The notes beneath the pieces are model-generated. The model worked only from the letters and a program-made list of their open reading frames with translations. It was not told the origin of the DNA and searched no databases. A stretch of DNA of 64,000 bases from JAKOVR01 sp031415655 (GTDB taxonomy: Bacteria; Actinomycetota; Acidimicrobiia; Acidimicrobiales; Acidimicrobilacustridaceae), in the NCBI GenBank assembly GCA_031415655.1, contig JANOSD010000190.1, forward strand, positions 1 to 64,000, given 5' to 3'. The stretch's first letter is position 1, and the number at the start of each line of letters is the position of its first letter. The translations under genes and the position numbers were made by a program. Below are positions 1 through 8,929 of the stretch, one piece after another.

Positions 1-397
1 CGGGGTTGCCAACCACGAGAACTTTGATGTCGTCTGCCGCTTTGTCGTTGAGCGCCTTGCCCTGCACCGTGAAGATCGCACCATTGGCTTCGAGCAGATC
101 CTGACGCTCCATGCCCTTTGACCGGGGACGACTGCCGACCAGCAATGCGTAGTTGATGCCGTCGAACGCCACGGCCGGATCATCGGTTTGCACCATGCCT
201 GCGAGCAGCGGAAACGCGCAGTCGTCGAGTTCCATAGCGACACCGCGGAGCGCGTCGAGCGCGGGCGTGATCTCCAGCATCTGCAAGATGATTGGTTGGT
301 CGTCGCCCAACATGGCGCCGCTGGCGATGCGGAAGAGGAGGCTGTAGCCGATCTGGCCGGCAGCTCCGGTGACGGCAACGCGAACGGGGGTCTTCAC
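1..397 (-). CDS. mdh: malate dehydrogenase, N-terminal part (cut by window edge)
   Basis: Malate dehydrogenase interconverts malate and oxaloacetate with NAD in the TCA cycle. Only the first 132 codons are in the window. The protein opens with a Rossmann nucleotide-binding loop (VTGAAGQIGYSLLFRIASG), followed by LEITPALDALRGVAMELDD and then VGSRPRSKGMERQDLLEANG, where the arginines of the mobile loop lie. These match the actinobacterial/cytosolic-type MDH family. I place the start at the GTG at 395-397 because a strong GGAGGA ribosome site lies about 7 bases upstream. The gene runs leftward out of the window, and the gene to its right is also leftward, 98 bp away. The identity is confident; the C-terminal half cannot be judged. 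Confidence 0.93.
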   Translation of the reverse strand, partial: MKTPVRVAVTGAAGQIGYSLLFRIASGAMLGDDQPIILQMLEITPALDALRGVAMELDDCAFPLLAGMVQTDDPAVAFDGINYALLVGSRPRSKGMERQDLLEANGAIFTVQGKALNDKAADDIKVLVVGNP

Positions 398-495
398 GGG
401 GTTTCCTCCAACGATGGGACGAGGCTCAGGCCGTCGGTCGATTCGGCCTGCGGCAATCTACCGAGGGGGACTCGGTGGTCGGAAAACGCAGCTAC

Positions 496-2301
496 TCAAC
501 CACCGTTTTGCCTGCGTGTGTTGCCTACCCAACTCCGATGCAAGTCGGCGTACCGGCCGCCCAGCGCCACCAACTCGGTGTGCGTCCCCCGCTCCACGAT
601 CCTGCCGCGATCGAACACCAAAACCGTGTCGGCTTGTTCTGCCGTGCTGAGCCGGTGAGCTACCGAAACCGTTGTGCGTCCCTCAGCCAAGCGATGCAAA
701 GCCCCCGCAAGCGCTCGCTCGGTATCTGGATCAACCGAGGATGTGGCCTCATCGAGAATCAGAAGCCCAGGGTCGGCGAGTTGCGCTCGAACCAGGGCCA
801 CCAGCTGCCGTTCCCCGACCGAGAGGGCATCGCCGCGTTCGCCAACCTCCGTGTTGAGACCATCGGTGAGGCGCTGCACCCAGCCGTCAAGACCTAGTGA
901 CGTGAATGCCTCGTCGATCTCGAGATCCGTCGCAGCCAGTCGCCCGAGCCGAACGTTCTCACGAATCGACGACGCGAACAAGAAACCATCTTGCGGCACC
1001 ATACGAACCGCAGCCGATCGAGCGTGGCTTGGCACATCTCGAAGATCCACACCATCGAGCCGCACCACACCACTCGTGGGGTCGGCGAGGCGACACAACA
1101 GCTTGACGAAGGTGGTCTTTCCGGATCCGGTTTCACCCACCACCGCTACGTTGGCGCCAGCGGGGAGGTGCACCGAAACCTCGCGAAGCACAAGCGGCCC
1201 ATTGCGGTAAGCGAACGACACCGCATCGGCCACCACCTCCACCGGCCCTGTTCCCAGTGCCGTTGCCGTCGCCTGGCCGGGTTCCTCCACGTCGATTGGA
1301 GTGTCGAGTAGATCGAGCACTTTGCGCCACCCGGCGATGGCTGTTTGCGTCTGATCGAGAATCTCACCGAGCTCAGCGATCGGCTGCAGAATCAGGCTCA
1401 CAAGGAACACACAAGCGATGAGTTTTCCCACATCAAGACCCCATTCAGGGCCCCACCACGCGCCAACCGCAACCGTGGCGCCGAGGGCGGCCCCACCGAA
1501 AATATCGCCCATACTGAAAGCAGAGGCGAAGAATCGAGCGGCTCGACTCTCGGCACGATATTGCCGTTCGATCGCGGCGTCGACGCGGGCACGCTGATGG
1601 TCGGCCAAGCCGTAGGCCCGAATGACCGCCGCTCCCATCACCGTCTCGGAGATCACCGAGAGCGTGTCGCTCACCCGGGATCGGACGGCGTCGTAGGCCA
1701 CCAGTTGTCGCCGCTGCACCGACCGCATGAGCGGGAACATCGGCGCGTAGATCACCACGGCGACGAGGGCGATCTGCCACGAATACACCGCCAGTACCAA
1801 TACCGTGACCACGATCACGACGGAGTTGACGATCCATGCCACAGCACCCCACTGTGCGAACCGAGCGATCGTCTCGATGTCGCTGGTGACGCGAGCCGTG
1901 AGCACGCCGCGCCGCGTCTCGTTGTGGTCGGCGACCGCCATCCGGTGCACGTGTGCAAAGGCGCGCACCCGCAGGTTGCGAAGCATGGTCTCCGCAGCAT
2001 CAACGAGCCGAAGGTAGGTGGCTCGGCTGAGCACTGCGACGAGCAGGACTGCCACGACGGCGGCGGCGCAAGCACCGACCACAAATCCGGGTCGGAAGCC
2101 TTCGGGCCCACGCAAACCACGATCCACGATCTGTTGTACGAGTACGGGGATCACTACCCGGCCCATCGCTCCCACAAGCGCCATCGCTACCGTGAAACCA
2201 ACCCCGCGCCGCAACTCTGGCGTGGCGCCCAACCCGCGTCGCAGAACGGCAAAAGCGCCGGCCGGGTTGTCTTCGACGATCGTTTCCGATTCGATCGTCA
2301 T
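496..2301 (-). CDS. ABC exporter half-transporter (TMD-NBD), catalytic-site subunit
   Basis: A full-length (601 aa) type IV ABC exporter half: six predicted membrane helices in residues 30-310, then a nucleotide-binding domain. The Walker A is GETGSGKTT (389-397) and the Walker B ends in D517-E518, so the catalytic glutamate is present. The switch histidine is H549. The signature motif is LSVGERQ (493-499) in place of LSGGQ, which is degenerate. The gene overlaps the preceding exporter half by 4 bp (ATGA), so the two are translationally coupled and very probably form a heterodimer. Such pairs export lipids, peptides or drugs; the substrate cannot be told from sequence. The degenerate signature pairs with the other subunit's degenerate Walker B, as expected of an asymmetric exporter. 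Confidence 0.9.
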   Translation of the reverse strand: MTIESETIVEDNPAGAFAVLRRGLGATPELRRGVGFTVAMALVGAMGRVVIPVLVQQIVDRGLRGPEGFRPGFVVGACAAAVVAVLLVAVLSRATYLRLVDAAETMLRNLRVRAFAHVHRMAVADHNETRRGVLTARVTSDIETIARFAQWGAVAWIVNSVVIVVTVLVLAVYSWQIALVAVVIYAPMFPLMRSVQRRQLVAYDAVRSRVSDTLSVISETVMGAAVIRAYGLADHQRARVDAAIERQYRAESRAARFFASAFSMGDIFGGAALGATVAVGAWWGPEWGLDVGKLIACVFLVSLILQPIAELGEILDQTQTAIAGWRKVLDLLDTPIDVEEPGQATATALGTGPVEVVADAVSFAYRNGPLVLREVSVHLPAGANVAVVGETGSGKTTFVKLLCRLADPTSGVVRLDGVDLRDVPSHARSAAVRMVPQDGFLFASSIRENVRLGRLAATDLEIDEAFTSLGLDGWVQRLTDGLNTEVGERGDALSVGERQLVALVRAQLADPGLLILDEATSSVDPDTERALAGALHRLAEGRTTVSVAHRLSTAEQADTVLVFDRGRIVERGTHTELVALGGRYADLHRSWVGNTRRQNGG

Positions 2302-4109
2302 GGGGACGCCTCGTCGTAGGCATGCACAATCCGCGCGTACCCCGGAATATCGAGCAAGTCGTTGTGACGCCCCGTGCCCTGCACCGTTCCGCCTTCGAGA
2401 AAGACCACGGTGTCGGCCATGAGGATCGTGGACAGCCGGTGAGCAACGACGAGGGTGGTGGTGGTGGACCCCGACCGGAGCGCGGAGAGAATGTCCGCTT
2501 CCACCACCGGGTCGACCGCAGAGGTGGCGTCGTCGAGCACGAGTACCCGTGGCGTTCGTGCCAGTGCGCGCGCCAGAGCGATGCGTTGGCGCTGACCGCC
2601 GCTGAGGGTGACCCCTCGCTCACCTACGACGGTTTGGTACCCGTCGGGAAGCTCCTCCACGAACGGGTGGGCTTGGGCCATGGTGGCCGCAACGACCAAT
2701 GCGTCACCCGCCCCCGATTGGTCGGCGTCGAGTCCGATGTTCATCTCGAGCGAGTCGGCGAAGAGAAACGTCTCCTGGAATACCAGGCTCACCGCATCAC
2801 GAAGCACGAGCGGTTCCACACGGCCAATGTCGACGCCGCCCACGTCGATGGCGCCGCTATCGGGTGCGATCAAGCCCACCAGCAAATCACAAATCGTGGA
2901 TTTCCCACCCCCCGTGGCGCCGACGAGGGCAACGACCGATCCCGCGGGTATGTCGAACGACACGCCATCGAGAACCGGCGTCACCCCGTCGAAGGAAAAC
3001 CGAACGTCGCGAACGCGAACGTCCAACGGCCCGGCGGGCAGTTCGGAGAAGGCGATCGGAGCGACGGGCGGGCGGCCCGCCGCATCGTCGTCGGCGGCGG
3101 TGCCGCGCCGAAGCACGGCCTGCAGTCGGTCGGCCGCAACCACGGCCCTCGGCATCTCCTGGAGAAAGAAGCCCATCACCCGCATGGGAAATGCCAGCAC
3201 GCCGAACAACGCAACGGCTTGCACGAGATCACCCGTGGTGAGCTCGCCCGTGGACACGCGCCACGCGCCGACGAGTAACAGCACGACTTGGCCAACGTTC
3301 GGGAGGGCATCGATCGCCGGTTCGAAGAAGCCGCGCACTCGTCCAACTCGCACTCGGGCTTCTCGCAGTCGGTCGGCCGCCTCCCCCATTCGTGCGACCT
3401 CGTGGTCGGCTAACCCGAGGGTCTTCACCACGAGTGCTCCATCGAAGCTCTCATGGGCCAAGGCGGACACATCCCCGACTCGTTCTTGCACCTCCCGAAC
3501 GGGTACCTCGATCCTCGCCAAGTAGAAACGATTGATCAGGGCAAGCGACGGGAAGAGCAGCAGCGCAATGCCCATCAGGATCGGATCCACCATCGCCAGA
3601 CTGGCCACCGCAAAGACCACCAAGACGACTACGCCAACGCTGAACGGGAGGGGGTTGAGTACCTCGGTCGCGGCCAGCACATCGGCGTCGGCATGGGCGA
3701 GCAACTCCCCGGTGGGGTGGTCGCGATGGAAACGAAGGGGAACGTCGAGGTAGTGCCCAGTCACCCGACGCCGCAGTCGGGCCTGGGTACGAAACGTCGT
3801 GAGCGCAGCGAGGTAACGACGTAAGAGGATCGACAGCCCGCGAAGAACTCCCAAAAGGAGCAAGGCGACACCGGCACCGCGGGCCTGATCGGCCGTGATT
3901 CCCGTCGGCGAGAACGCTGGGGTGAGGACGTCGTTCGTAACGGTGCCGAGCACCCGGGTGGTGAGCACGACCGCACCGGCGTAGAGCGTGGCCCCGGTGA
4001 GCGAGATGGCATAGGTGATCGGCTGGAGTCGGACGTATCCCCATACGACGGGCAGGCCCCGCCGAAGTACGCCTTTGGTCGGCCCGGCCGTCTGTTCCTG
4101 CACCATCAC
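2298..4109 (-). CDS. ABC exporter half-transporter (TMD-NBD), degenerate-site subunit
   Basis: The partner (603 aa) of the downstream ABC half-transporter: membrane domain about residues 25-320, then an NBD. Walker A is GATGGGKST (397-405), the signature LSGGQ (502-506) is canonical, and H557 is present. The Walker B reads VLVLDD, so the catalytic glutamate is replaced by aspartate (D527). In heterodimeric exporters such as the TM287/288 type this marks the non-hydrolysing site. Its own canonical signature would complete the active site of the downstream subunit. The gene starts with ATG ATG and is the first of a two-gene operon; the stop overlaps the next start by 4 bp. The cargo is unknown, and no substrate-specific neighbour is evident. 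Confidence 0.9.
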   Translation of the reverse strand: MMVQEQTAGPTKGVLRRGLPVVWGYVRLQPITYAISLTGATLYAGAVVLTTRVLGTVTNDVLTPAFSPTGITADQARGAGVALLLLGVLRGLSILLRRYLAALTTFRTQARLRRRVTGHYLDVPLRFHRDHPTGELLAHADADVLAATEVLNPLPFSVGVVVLVVFAVASLAMVDPILMGIALLLFPSLALINRFYLARIEVPVREVQERVGDVSALAHESFDGALVVKTLGLADHEVARMGEAADRLREARVRVGRVRGFFEPAIDALPNVGQVVLLLVGAWRVSTGELTTGDLVQAVALFGVLAFPMRVMGFFLQEMPRAVVAADRLQAVLRRGTAADDDAAGRPPVAPIAFSELPAGPLDVRVRDVRFSFDGVTPVLDGVSFDIPAGSVVALVGATGGGKSTICDLLVGLIAPDSGAIDVGGVDIGRVEPLVLRDAVSLVFQETFLFADSLEMNIGLDADQSGAGDALVVAATMAQAHPFVEELPDGYQTVVGERGVTLSGGQRQRIALARALARTPRVLVLDDATSAVDPVVEADILSALRSGSTTTTLVVAHRLSTILMADTVVFLEGGTVQGTGRHNDLLDIPGYARIVHAYDEASP

Positions 4110-4181
4110 ATGGTGACCGGGCTACGGCCGTCGGTCGAAACTGTTAGCCCGAGCGAAGCACGTCTCGCTCCGGATGTGGGC

Positions 4182-5840
4182 CTACTTCGACAGCCAGAGA
4201 TCGGCGAGCCAGGTTTTCGCACCGAGGGTTTGGATCGAACCATTGGCACCGGCGTACATGCCATTGACGACGGGGTTCGCCGCAAGCACCCAGTTTGGAC
4301 GGCCGAGCCAGATGTACGGGATCTCCTCGGCGAACACCTTCTGGAGGGCTCGGTAGGCACTATCGCGGTCCGCATCATTGGTAGCAGCCGTCGCCTTGTC
4401 GATCGCCGCATCTACACGCTCATCCTTGAACCGAGGAAAGTTCAGCGCCACTTCCCCCATTGGTGGTGCGCTCTCACCTCGCCAGAAAACGATGTCGGTA
4501 TCGGGATCGTGGAAACCGAAGTTGCGAAACATCGCCAGGTCGAAGTTTCCGGTAGCGGTTTGTGCCACCAACCCGATCTGCTTGTTCACCTGAATGGTGA
4601 CCTTCATTCCCGCCGCTTCGTAGCTCTTCTTGAAGTACTGCGCATCAGCAATGACCCCGGGGTTGTCGATCACTTGGAAGGTGATCTCCAACGCCTGGTT
4701 CTCCTCCTTCTCATACTGCTTCACGAGTTCGGCGGCTTTCGCAGCGTCGAAAACGGGGAACCCGTTGTTCTCCTCGTAGCCGGGCTGACCGGGAGCGAAG
4801 GGGGAGTTGGCCGGCGCCTCGATGCCCTTGGTGACCTCTTTCCGCCAGCCTTCGGAGTCGGTCGCATGAGCGACGGCGAGCCGCGCCGTCTTGCTCTTGA
4901 ATGGCAAACGACCGTGGTTCACCATGATGAAGTCCTCTTCACCGAGGTTGTAGTCAACGAGTTTGTACTGCCCGGCGCGGAGGTTGAGCACCTGATCGGG
5001 CTTGTAGCTATGGATCATGTCGGCCTCCCCCTTCTGCAGGAGGGTGACACGTTCGGTCTCGTCGGTCACGATACGAAACTCAATGGCGTCAAGATGTGGC
5101 TTGCCGGCTTGGCGGTAACTCGTGTTTTTCTTGAACGACCACTTTTCGCCCTCGGTGCGTGCGTCGTAGACGAAGGGCCCCGACCCGATGGGGGTGCGGT
5201 TCAGGGCCGGGTTCTCGATCATCTTGGGCGAGATGACGTAGCCGATCTGGCTGGTCATCACTGTTGGGAATGCCGTCCAGGGTTTGGTGAGCTTCACTTC
5301 CACCTGATCTGAGCCCTTGCGCTCGATCGACTCGACGGTCACCATCGCCGCCCTGGTGATGAGCGACGTTCGATGGGCCTTGAGATTTTCGTAGACCACC
5401 TCTGCATCGAGTTTGTCGCCGTCGGAGAACTTCACGCCGTCGGGGATCGTGATCGTCCAGGTTTTGTTGTTGTCAGAACCAACGATCTTCGATGCCAGAT
5501 ACGGCACCGGTTTCCCCTCGTCGTTGAGAGTCGCAATTGGATCGAACACCGCCGAGGCGATGAAGTGTCCCGACGATGCAAAGGCAAATCGGGTGGGATC
5601 GAGCCCCTCCGCATCCGCTTCGAGCGCCATGACCAACTTGCCGCCGTCCTTCGGCGAACCACTATCGGCAGGACCCTTGACATGGGGCTTGGCTTGAGCG
5701 GTGGTGGCCGGCGTGGGTGCTGCTTCCGTGTCCGTTGCTTTGCCACAGGCAGGAAGGCCGACGAGGGCGGCACCGGCCAGAACAAGCGCCGGGACGAGAA
5801 CGACTCGCCGCGAACGAGCGATGCGATGCTGGACAAACAT
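4182..5840 (-). CDS. ABC transporter substrate-binding lipoprotein, family 5 (Opp/Dpp/Nik type)
   Basis: A solute-binding protein of the oligopeptide/dipeptide/nickel family (552 aa, usual length). I chose the ATG at 5838-5840, which follows an AAGGGGA ribosome site. This start gives a basic N-region (MFVQHRIARSRR), a hydrophobic core and a lipobox-like LPAC at the end of the signal peptide. A low-complexity Ala/Pro/Thr linker follows the cysteine. The body has family hallmarks: LVMALEADAEGLDPTRF, YLASKIVG, WTITIPDGVKFSDG and a late region resembling the C-terminal lobe. No cognate permease or ATPase genes lie nearby; the adjacent exporter is a different transporter class. It is therefore an orphan binding protein here, and its ligand is unknown. 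Confidence 0.87.
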   Translation of the reverse strand: MFVQHRIARSRRVVLVPALVLAGAALVGLPACGKATDTEAAPTPATTAQAKPHVKGPADSGSPKDGGKLVMALEADAEGLDPTRFAFASSGHFIASAVFDPIATLNDEGKPVPYLASKIVGSDNNKTWTITIPDGVKFSDGDKLDAEVVYENLKAHRTSLITRAAMVTVESIERKGSDQVEVKLTKPWTAFPTVMTSQIGYVISPKMIENPALNRTPIGSGPFVYDARTEGEKWSFKKNTSYRQAGKPHLDAIEFRIVTDETERVTLLQKGEADMIHSYKPDQVLNLRAGQYKLVDYNLGEEDFIMVNHGRLPFKSKTARLAVAHATDSEGWRKEVTKGIEAPANSPFAPGQPGYEENNGFPVFDAAKAAELVKQYEKEENQALEITFQVIDNPGVIADAQYFKKSYEAAGMKVTIQVNKQIGLVAQTATGNFDLAMFRNFGFHDPDTDIVFWRGESAPPMGEVALNFPRFKDERVDAAIDKATAATNDADRDSAYRALQKVFAEEIPYIWLGRPNWVLAANPVVNGMYAGANGSIQTLGAKTWLADLWLSK

Positions 5841-6025
5841 GTGGTGATCCCCTTTGTGCCCGCGGTCGATGCCGACGGTAACCACACGGCCATCGGAGGC
5901 CCACACCGTAAGCTTGAAGGTTTTCCGCTCGAACTACCTCGATTGTTTACCGCTCCTAGGTCGTTGGCCCCAAGCGACGCCAAGCCACGAGAATCGGTGG
6001 CGATGGCCGTTGCTACACTCCGCCC

Positions 6026-7492
6026 ATGGGCGATACCTCCAGCATCCGCACGCTCGCCGTTGTGATTCCTTGTTTCAATGAGGCGGCCACGATCAAGGAA
6101 GTAGTGCGCCGGGTACTTGAATCACCACACACCGCAGAGGTGGTCGTCGTCGACGACGGCTCGACCGATGGGAGCCCCGACCTCCTCGGTGGCCTCGAAG
6201 ATCCTCGGCTTCGGGTGCTGCGTCAGGGCATCAACCTCGGGAAGGGAGCGGCGCTAAGACGAGGGTTCACGGAAACGACGGCGCCCTACGTCGTCGTACA
6301 AGATGCTGATCTTGAGTACGACCCCGCGATCTACCCATCGCTTCTCGCACCGATTCTCGACCAGGATGCCGACGTGGTGTTCGGCACTCGCTTCGCCGCC
6401 CGACCGCACCGGGTCCTTTACTTTCGAAACAACGTGGCCAACCGCGCCCTCACGCTCCTTTCCGACGGGTTCACCAACCTGAACCTCTCCGACGTGATGA
6501 CGGGTGCCAAGATGTTTCGGCGAGAAGTGGTCGAGGGCCTCGACCTCGAGCAGGACCGATTCGGCATCGAGACCGAGATCGTGGCCAAAGTCGCTGCCGC
6601 TCGCTGGCGAGTATTCGAGGTGCCGATCCCCTACGCGGGACGCACCTACAGCGAAGGCAAAAAGGTCTACGCCGCCGACGGCGTTCGGGCCGCGGCGTGC
6701 GTCTTGCGCTACTCCAACGTCGGGCGTCGGCTCTTTCACCCCCGATCGGCCATGCAGCACAACGCCGAAGGGGCAGGTATTGCCGGCGTCGATCAAGCAG
6801 ACGAGGAGCTCGCCGAGTCCCTCGACAGTCTCGACGACGCCACCAACTACGCCGACTGGATCGTGAGCCTGATGGCCCCACACCTCGGAGAGAGAATCGT
6901 CGAGATCGGTGCCGGGCACGGCACGATGACCGAGCGGTTGCTGGCGTTCGGCTCGGTCACCCCAAGCGACCTCTCCGAGCGGGCCTGCGAACGGCTTCGT
7001 GAACGTTTCGCCGATGAGCCCCGAATCAGCATTGTCCAGGGTGACGCCACTGCGGCGGTGGCCGATGGCCCCTACGACAGCGCGGTCATGATCAACGTGC
7101 TCGAGCACATTCCCGACGACGTCGGCGCGTTGCGAGACATCGCCGCCGGCCTCCGACCAGGTGGCACCATCGCGATCTGGGTCCCCGCTCATGAAGCGCT
7201 CTACAGCGAGTTCGACCGAATGATCGGGCACCACCGCCGCTACCGCCGCTCCACGCTCGTGAACGCGCTCAACAGCGCCGGCTTCGAGGTCGTGGAGGTT
7301 CGTTACGCCAGCGCCCTTGGCGCATTTGTATGGTTCGGCGTTGCCCGCGTGGCGAAGATTCGACCCACTAAACCGGGTTCGGCCCGAACCTACGACCGGG
7401 TGATGATCCCGGTGCTTCGCCGCATGGAACGCACCTGGCGCCCGCCGTTCGGACAGTCATTGCTGGCCATTGGCCGAACACCACTCGACTGA
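6026..7492 (+). CDS. fusion of family 2 glycosyltransferase and SAM-dependent methyltransferase
   Basis: The 488-residue protein joins two enzymes. Residues 1-220 are a GT-A glycosyltransferase of the dolichol-phosphate mannose synthase-like group: AVVIPCFNEAATIKE (11-25), VVVDDGSTDGS (40-50) and the metal/nucleotide motif DADLEYDP (93-100). There are no C-terminal membrane helices. Residues 280-480 are a class I methyltransferase with motif I VEIGAGHGT (292-300) and a downstream INVLEHIPDD motif. The start ATG lies 186 bp from the divergent binding-protein start. The fusion suggests sequential or coupled sugar transfer to a polyprenyl phosphate and methylation of a related product, but the methyl acceptor is not known. 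The C-terminus ends near a hairpin shared with the convergent gene. Confidence 0.85.
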   Translation: MGDTSSIRTLAVVIPCFNEAATIKEVVRRVLESPHTAEVVVVDDGSTDGSPDLLGGLEDPRLRVLRQGINLGKGAALRRGFTETTAPYVVVQDADLEYDPAIYPSLLAPILDQDADVVFGTRFAARPHRVLYFRNNVANRALTLLSDGFTNLNLSDVMTGAKMFRREVVEGLDLEQDRFGIETEIVAKVAAARWRVFEVPIPYAGRTYSEGKKVYAADGVRAAACVLRYSNVGRRLFHPRSAMQHNAEGAGIAGVDQADEELAESLDSLDDATNYADWIVSLMAPHLGERIVEIGAGHGTMTERLLAFGSVTPSDLSERACERLRERFADEPRISIVQGDATAAVADGPYDSAVMINVLEHIPDDVGALRDIAAGLRPGGTIAIWVPAHEALYSEFDRMIGHHRRYRRSTLVNALNSAGFEVVEVRYASALGAFVWFGVARVAKIRPTKPGSARTYDRVMIPVLRRMERTWRPPFGQSLLAIGRTPLD

Positions 7493-7558
7493 TTTCCGAC
7501 CACACATGGACGAGGCCGATCCACCCGGCCATTAAACATCCGGCGTCGACTTCCTCAA

Positions 7559-7577
7559 GGCGGACCTCGTGTCCGCC
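7559..7577. terminator. hairpin between convergent genes (possible bidirectional terminator)
   Basis: A perfect 7-bp inverted repeat, GGCGGAC and GTCCGCC, flanks a 5-base loop in the 92-bp gap between the 3' ends of the GT2 fusion and the facing membrane-protein gene. A short T-rich run (GGTTTCCC) follows on the + strand, and there is no long U tract. A terminator role is inferred from position. Confidence 0.45.
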
Positions 7578-7584
7578 GGTTTCC

Positions 7585-8607
7585 CTACGACACGGGATGC
7601 GGCGAAGCGCGGGCGCGCCACACCAACAACAGCAGGAGTGGGTACTCAAGCAACGCGTGGTACGCGGCGACCGAGGTGTACGTGGAACGACCCGTGCGAA
7701 AATCGACCCAGGCCAGGACAGCGATGGCGGTGGTGGACACGGCGATGAGCAACCCGAATCGCCACCCGAGAAGCAGGCGCCCCGCCCGCGCACCAAGGGT
7801 CACCCGCACACCGCGGTTCGTCTCCCACGATGCCTCGCGTCCGACCGCGGACCCGGGGAGAAACCAACACCACACGGCGTAGTGGGCGAGTTGCGCGAAG
7901 GCGATCGCCACCAGCAGGCGCGCCGCCCACACACCGTCGACTCCCCCCGGCACGACCGTGGCCGACACCCGTGTGACCGCGTTGGCCTGACCGGTTGCGT
8001 GGAGCACGCCACCCACGGAAGGAAGAAACGCGTCGAGCCCGCCCGCCAAGACCAAGAGTCGGACACCGACGAAGATCGATACCAAGACCGCTTTCGCTCG
8101 CCGGGCCGAGGGCAGCGGGAACGATGCTCCGGCCCACTCCCACAGGAACGCAAGCGGCAAGATGTTGTGGAGATGGGCCTGCACCAAGAACCAGGAATCG
8201 ATCCCCGCCATTGCCGCGGCCATGGCGAGCACAACGGCGCCGACGACGAGCGCCTGGATCGGCGTACGCGGGCGACGGGCGGCGGGGCCGAGTACCACCG
8301 CCAGCACCAGGAGCGCTCCGAGCAACGAGGTCTCCACCATCCGGGCCAGCGTGCCGGGAGGAACAACGAATCGGACCACGACCACGCCAACCAAAAGCAC
8401 CTGCGTGCCGACAATGGCCGGACGGGACCAGCCAGCACCGAACCGCCCATAGACGTATCGAAGCTCGAGCATCACATGGGGTACGCCGAACAACAGCACC
8501 CCGAAAACGGCTACCTCCAAGGGCAGGCGGACGGCAACCACCAACGCCGCTACCGCCACCAGTGCAAGCACCAGTATTCGACGGCCCGCTGACGTGTCGT
8601 GGCTCAC
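7585..8607 (-). CDS. polytopic membrane protein of unknown function with intramembrane His/Glu residues
   Basis: About 340 aa and strongly hydrophobic, with roughly nine predicted membrane helices. I do not recognise a named family. Charged or metal-ligand-like residues lie inside hydrophobic stretches: GVPHVMLELRYV, AHLHNILPLAFLWEW, LAHYAVWCWFL and AAYHALLEYPLLLL. The His pattern is loosely reminiscent of the Brp/Blh carotenoid-cleaving membrane proteins, but the diagnostic motifs of that family are not clearly present. I place the start at the GTG at 8605-8607. A longer form reaching 8715 would read across the divergent small membrane gene and has a non-membrane, low-quality N-terminus. Even with the shorter start the two genes overlap by 14 bp head to head. 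Being a real membrane protein is likely; any activity is open. Confidence 0.72.
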   Translation of the reverse strand: MSHDTSAGRRILVLALVAVAALVVAVRLPLEVAVFGVLLFGVPHVMLELRYVYGRFGAGWSRPAIVGTQVLLVGVVVVRFVVPPGTLARMVETSLLGALLVLAVVLGPAARRPRTPIQALVVGAVVLAMAAAMAGIDSWFLVQAHLHNILPLAFLWEWAGASFPLPSARRAKAVLVSIFVGVRLLVLAGGLDAFLPSVGGVLHATGQANAVTRVSATVVPGGVDGVWAARLLVAIAFAQLAHYAVWCWFLPGSAVGREASWETNRGVRVTLGARAGRLLLGWRFGLLIAVSTTAIAVLAWVDFRTGRSTYTSVAAYHALLEYPLLLLLVWRARASPHPVS

Positions 8608-8929
8608 CGCGTTCGCGCTTACCGTGTTGATCGAGGTACCCGTCTGGACGTTGGTACTCCACCGGTGGGGGGCGGCGTCGCTGCGTCGGGCGGTGGGAAT
8701 CGGGGTGGCCGTCAACGTGATCTCTCACCCCACATTGTGGTTCGTTCTCGTGCCGCTGCTGCGCCACCGGAGTGGCGACCATGGCTTGGCCGTCATCCCG
8801 AATTGCCGAACTGGGCACACCCGCTGCCGCCAGAGCGACAGTGGGTGTGCCCAGTTCGGGAAAGAACGCCCACGAGTGTGCCCAGTTCGGGGAACCGACG
8901 GTCAGGTGGAGAGCTTGAGGTTCTCGTAG
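8594..8929 (+). pseudogene. small membrane protein, apparently 3'-truncated by a palindromic repeat
   Basis: From the GTG at 8594 the frame encodes two convincing hydrophobic segments (LTAFALTVLIEVPVWTLVL and VAVNVISHPTLWFVLVPLL). The phrase NVISHPTLWFVL resembles a widespread family of small bacterial membrane proteins that usually continues with two more helices. Here the sequence loses membrane character after about residue 60. It then reads through the palindromic repeat at 8806-8890 into a Cys/Arg-rich tail that ends inside the 3' end of metF. I infer that the repeat replaced the original 3' half. The tail is unlikely to be functional. A short intact protein cannot be excluded. Confidence 0.5.
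8806..8890. repeat. palindromic repeat with a third, direct copy
   Basis: A perfect 17-bp inverted repeat has its left arm CCGAACTGGGCACACCC at 8806-8822 and its right arm GGGTGTGCCCAGTTCGG at 8843-8859, with a 20-bp spacer. A further direct copy of the right arm (GTGTGCCCAGTTCGG, 15 of 17 bases) follows at 8876-8890. The element sits at the 3' junction of the truncated small membrane gene and metF. It could act as a bidirectional terminator, but its size and the extra copy look more like a dispersed repeat unit. No other copy was noticed in the window. Confidence 0.8.

Noticed and set aside
1345..2319. A long open frame on the + strand inside the ABC exporter gene
   Set aside because: It is rich in His, Arg and Asp with no domain and mirrors the ABC coding frame on the other strand; typical of high-GC antisense frames.
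496..5840. Binding lipoprotein as the partner of the neighbouring ABC genes
   Set aside because: The ABC genes are exporter half-transporters, which do not use Opp-type binding proteins.
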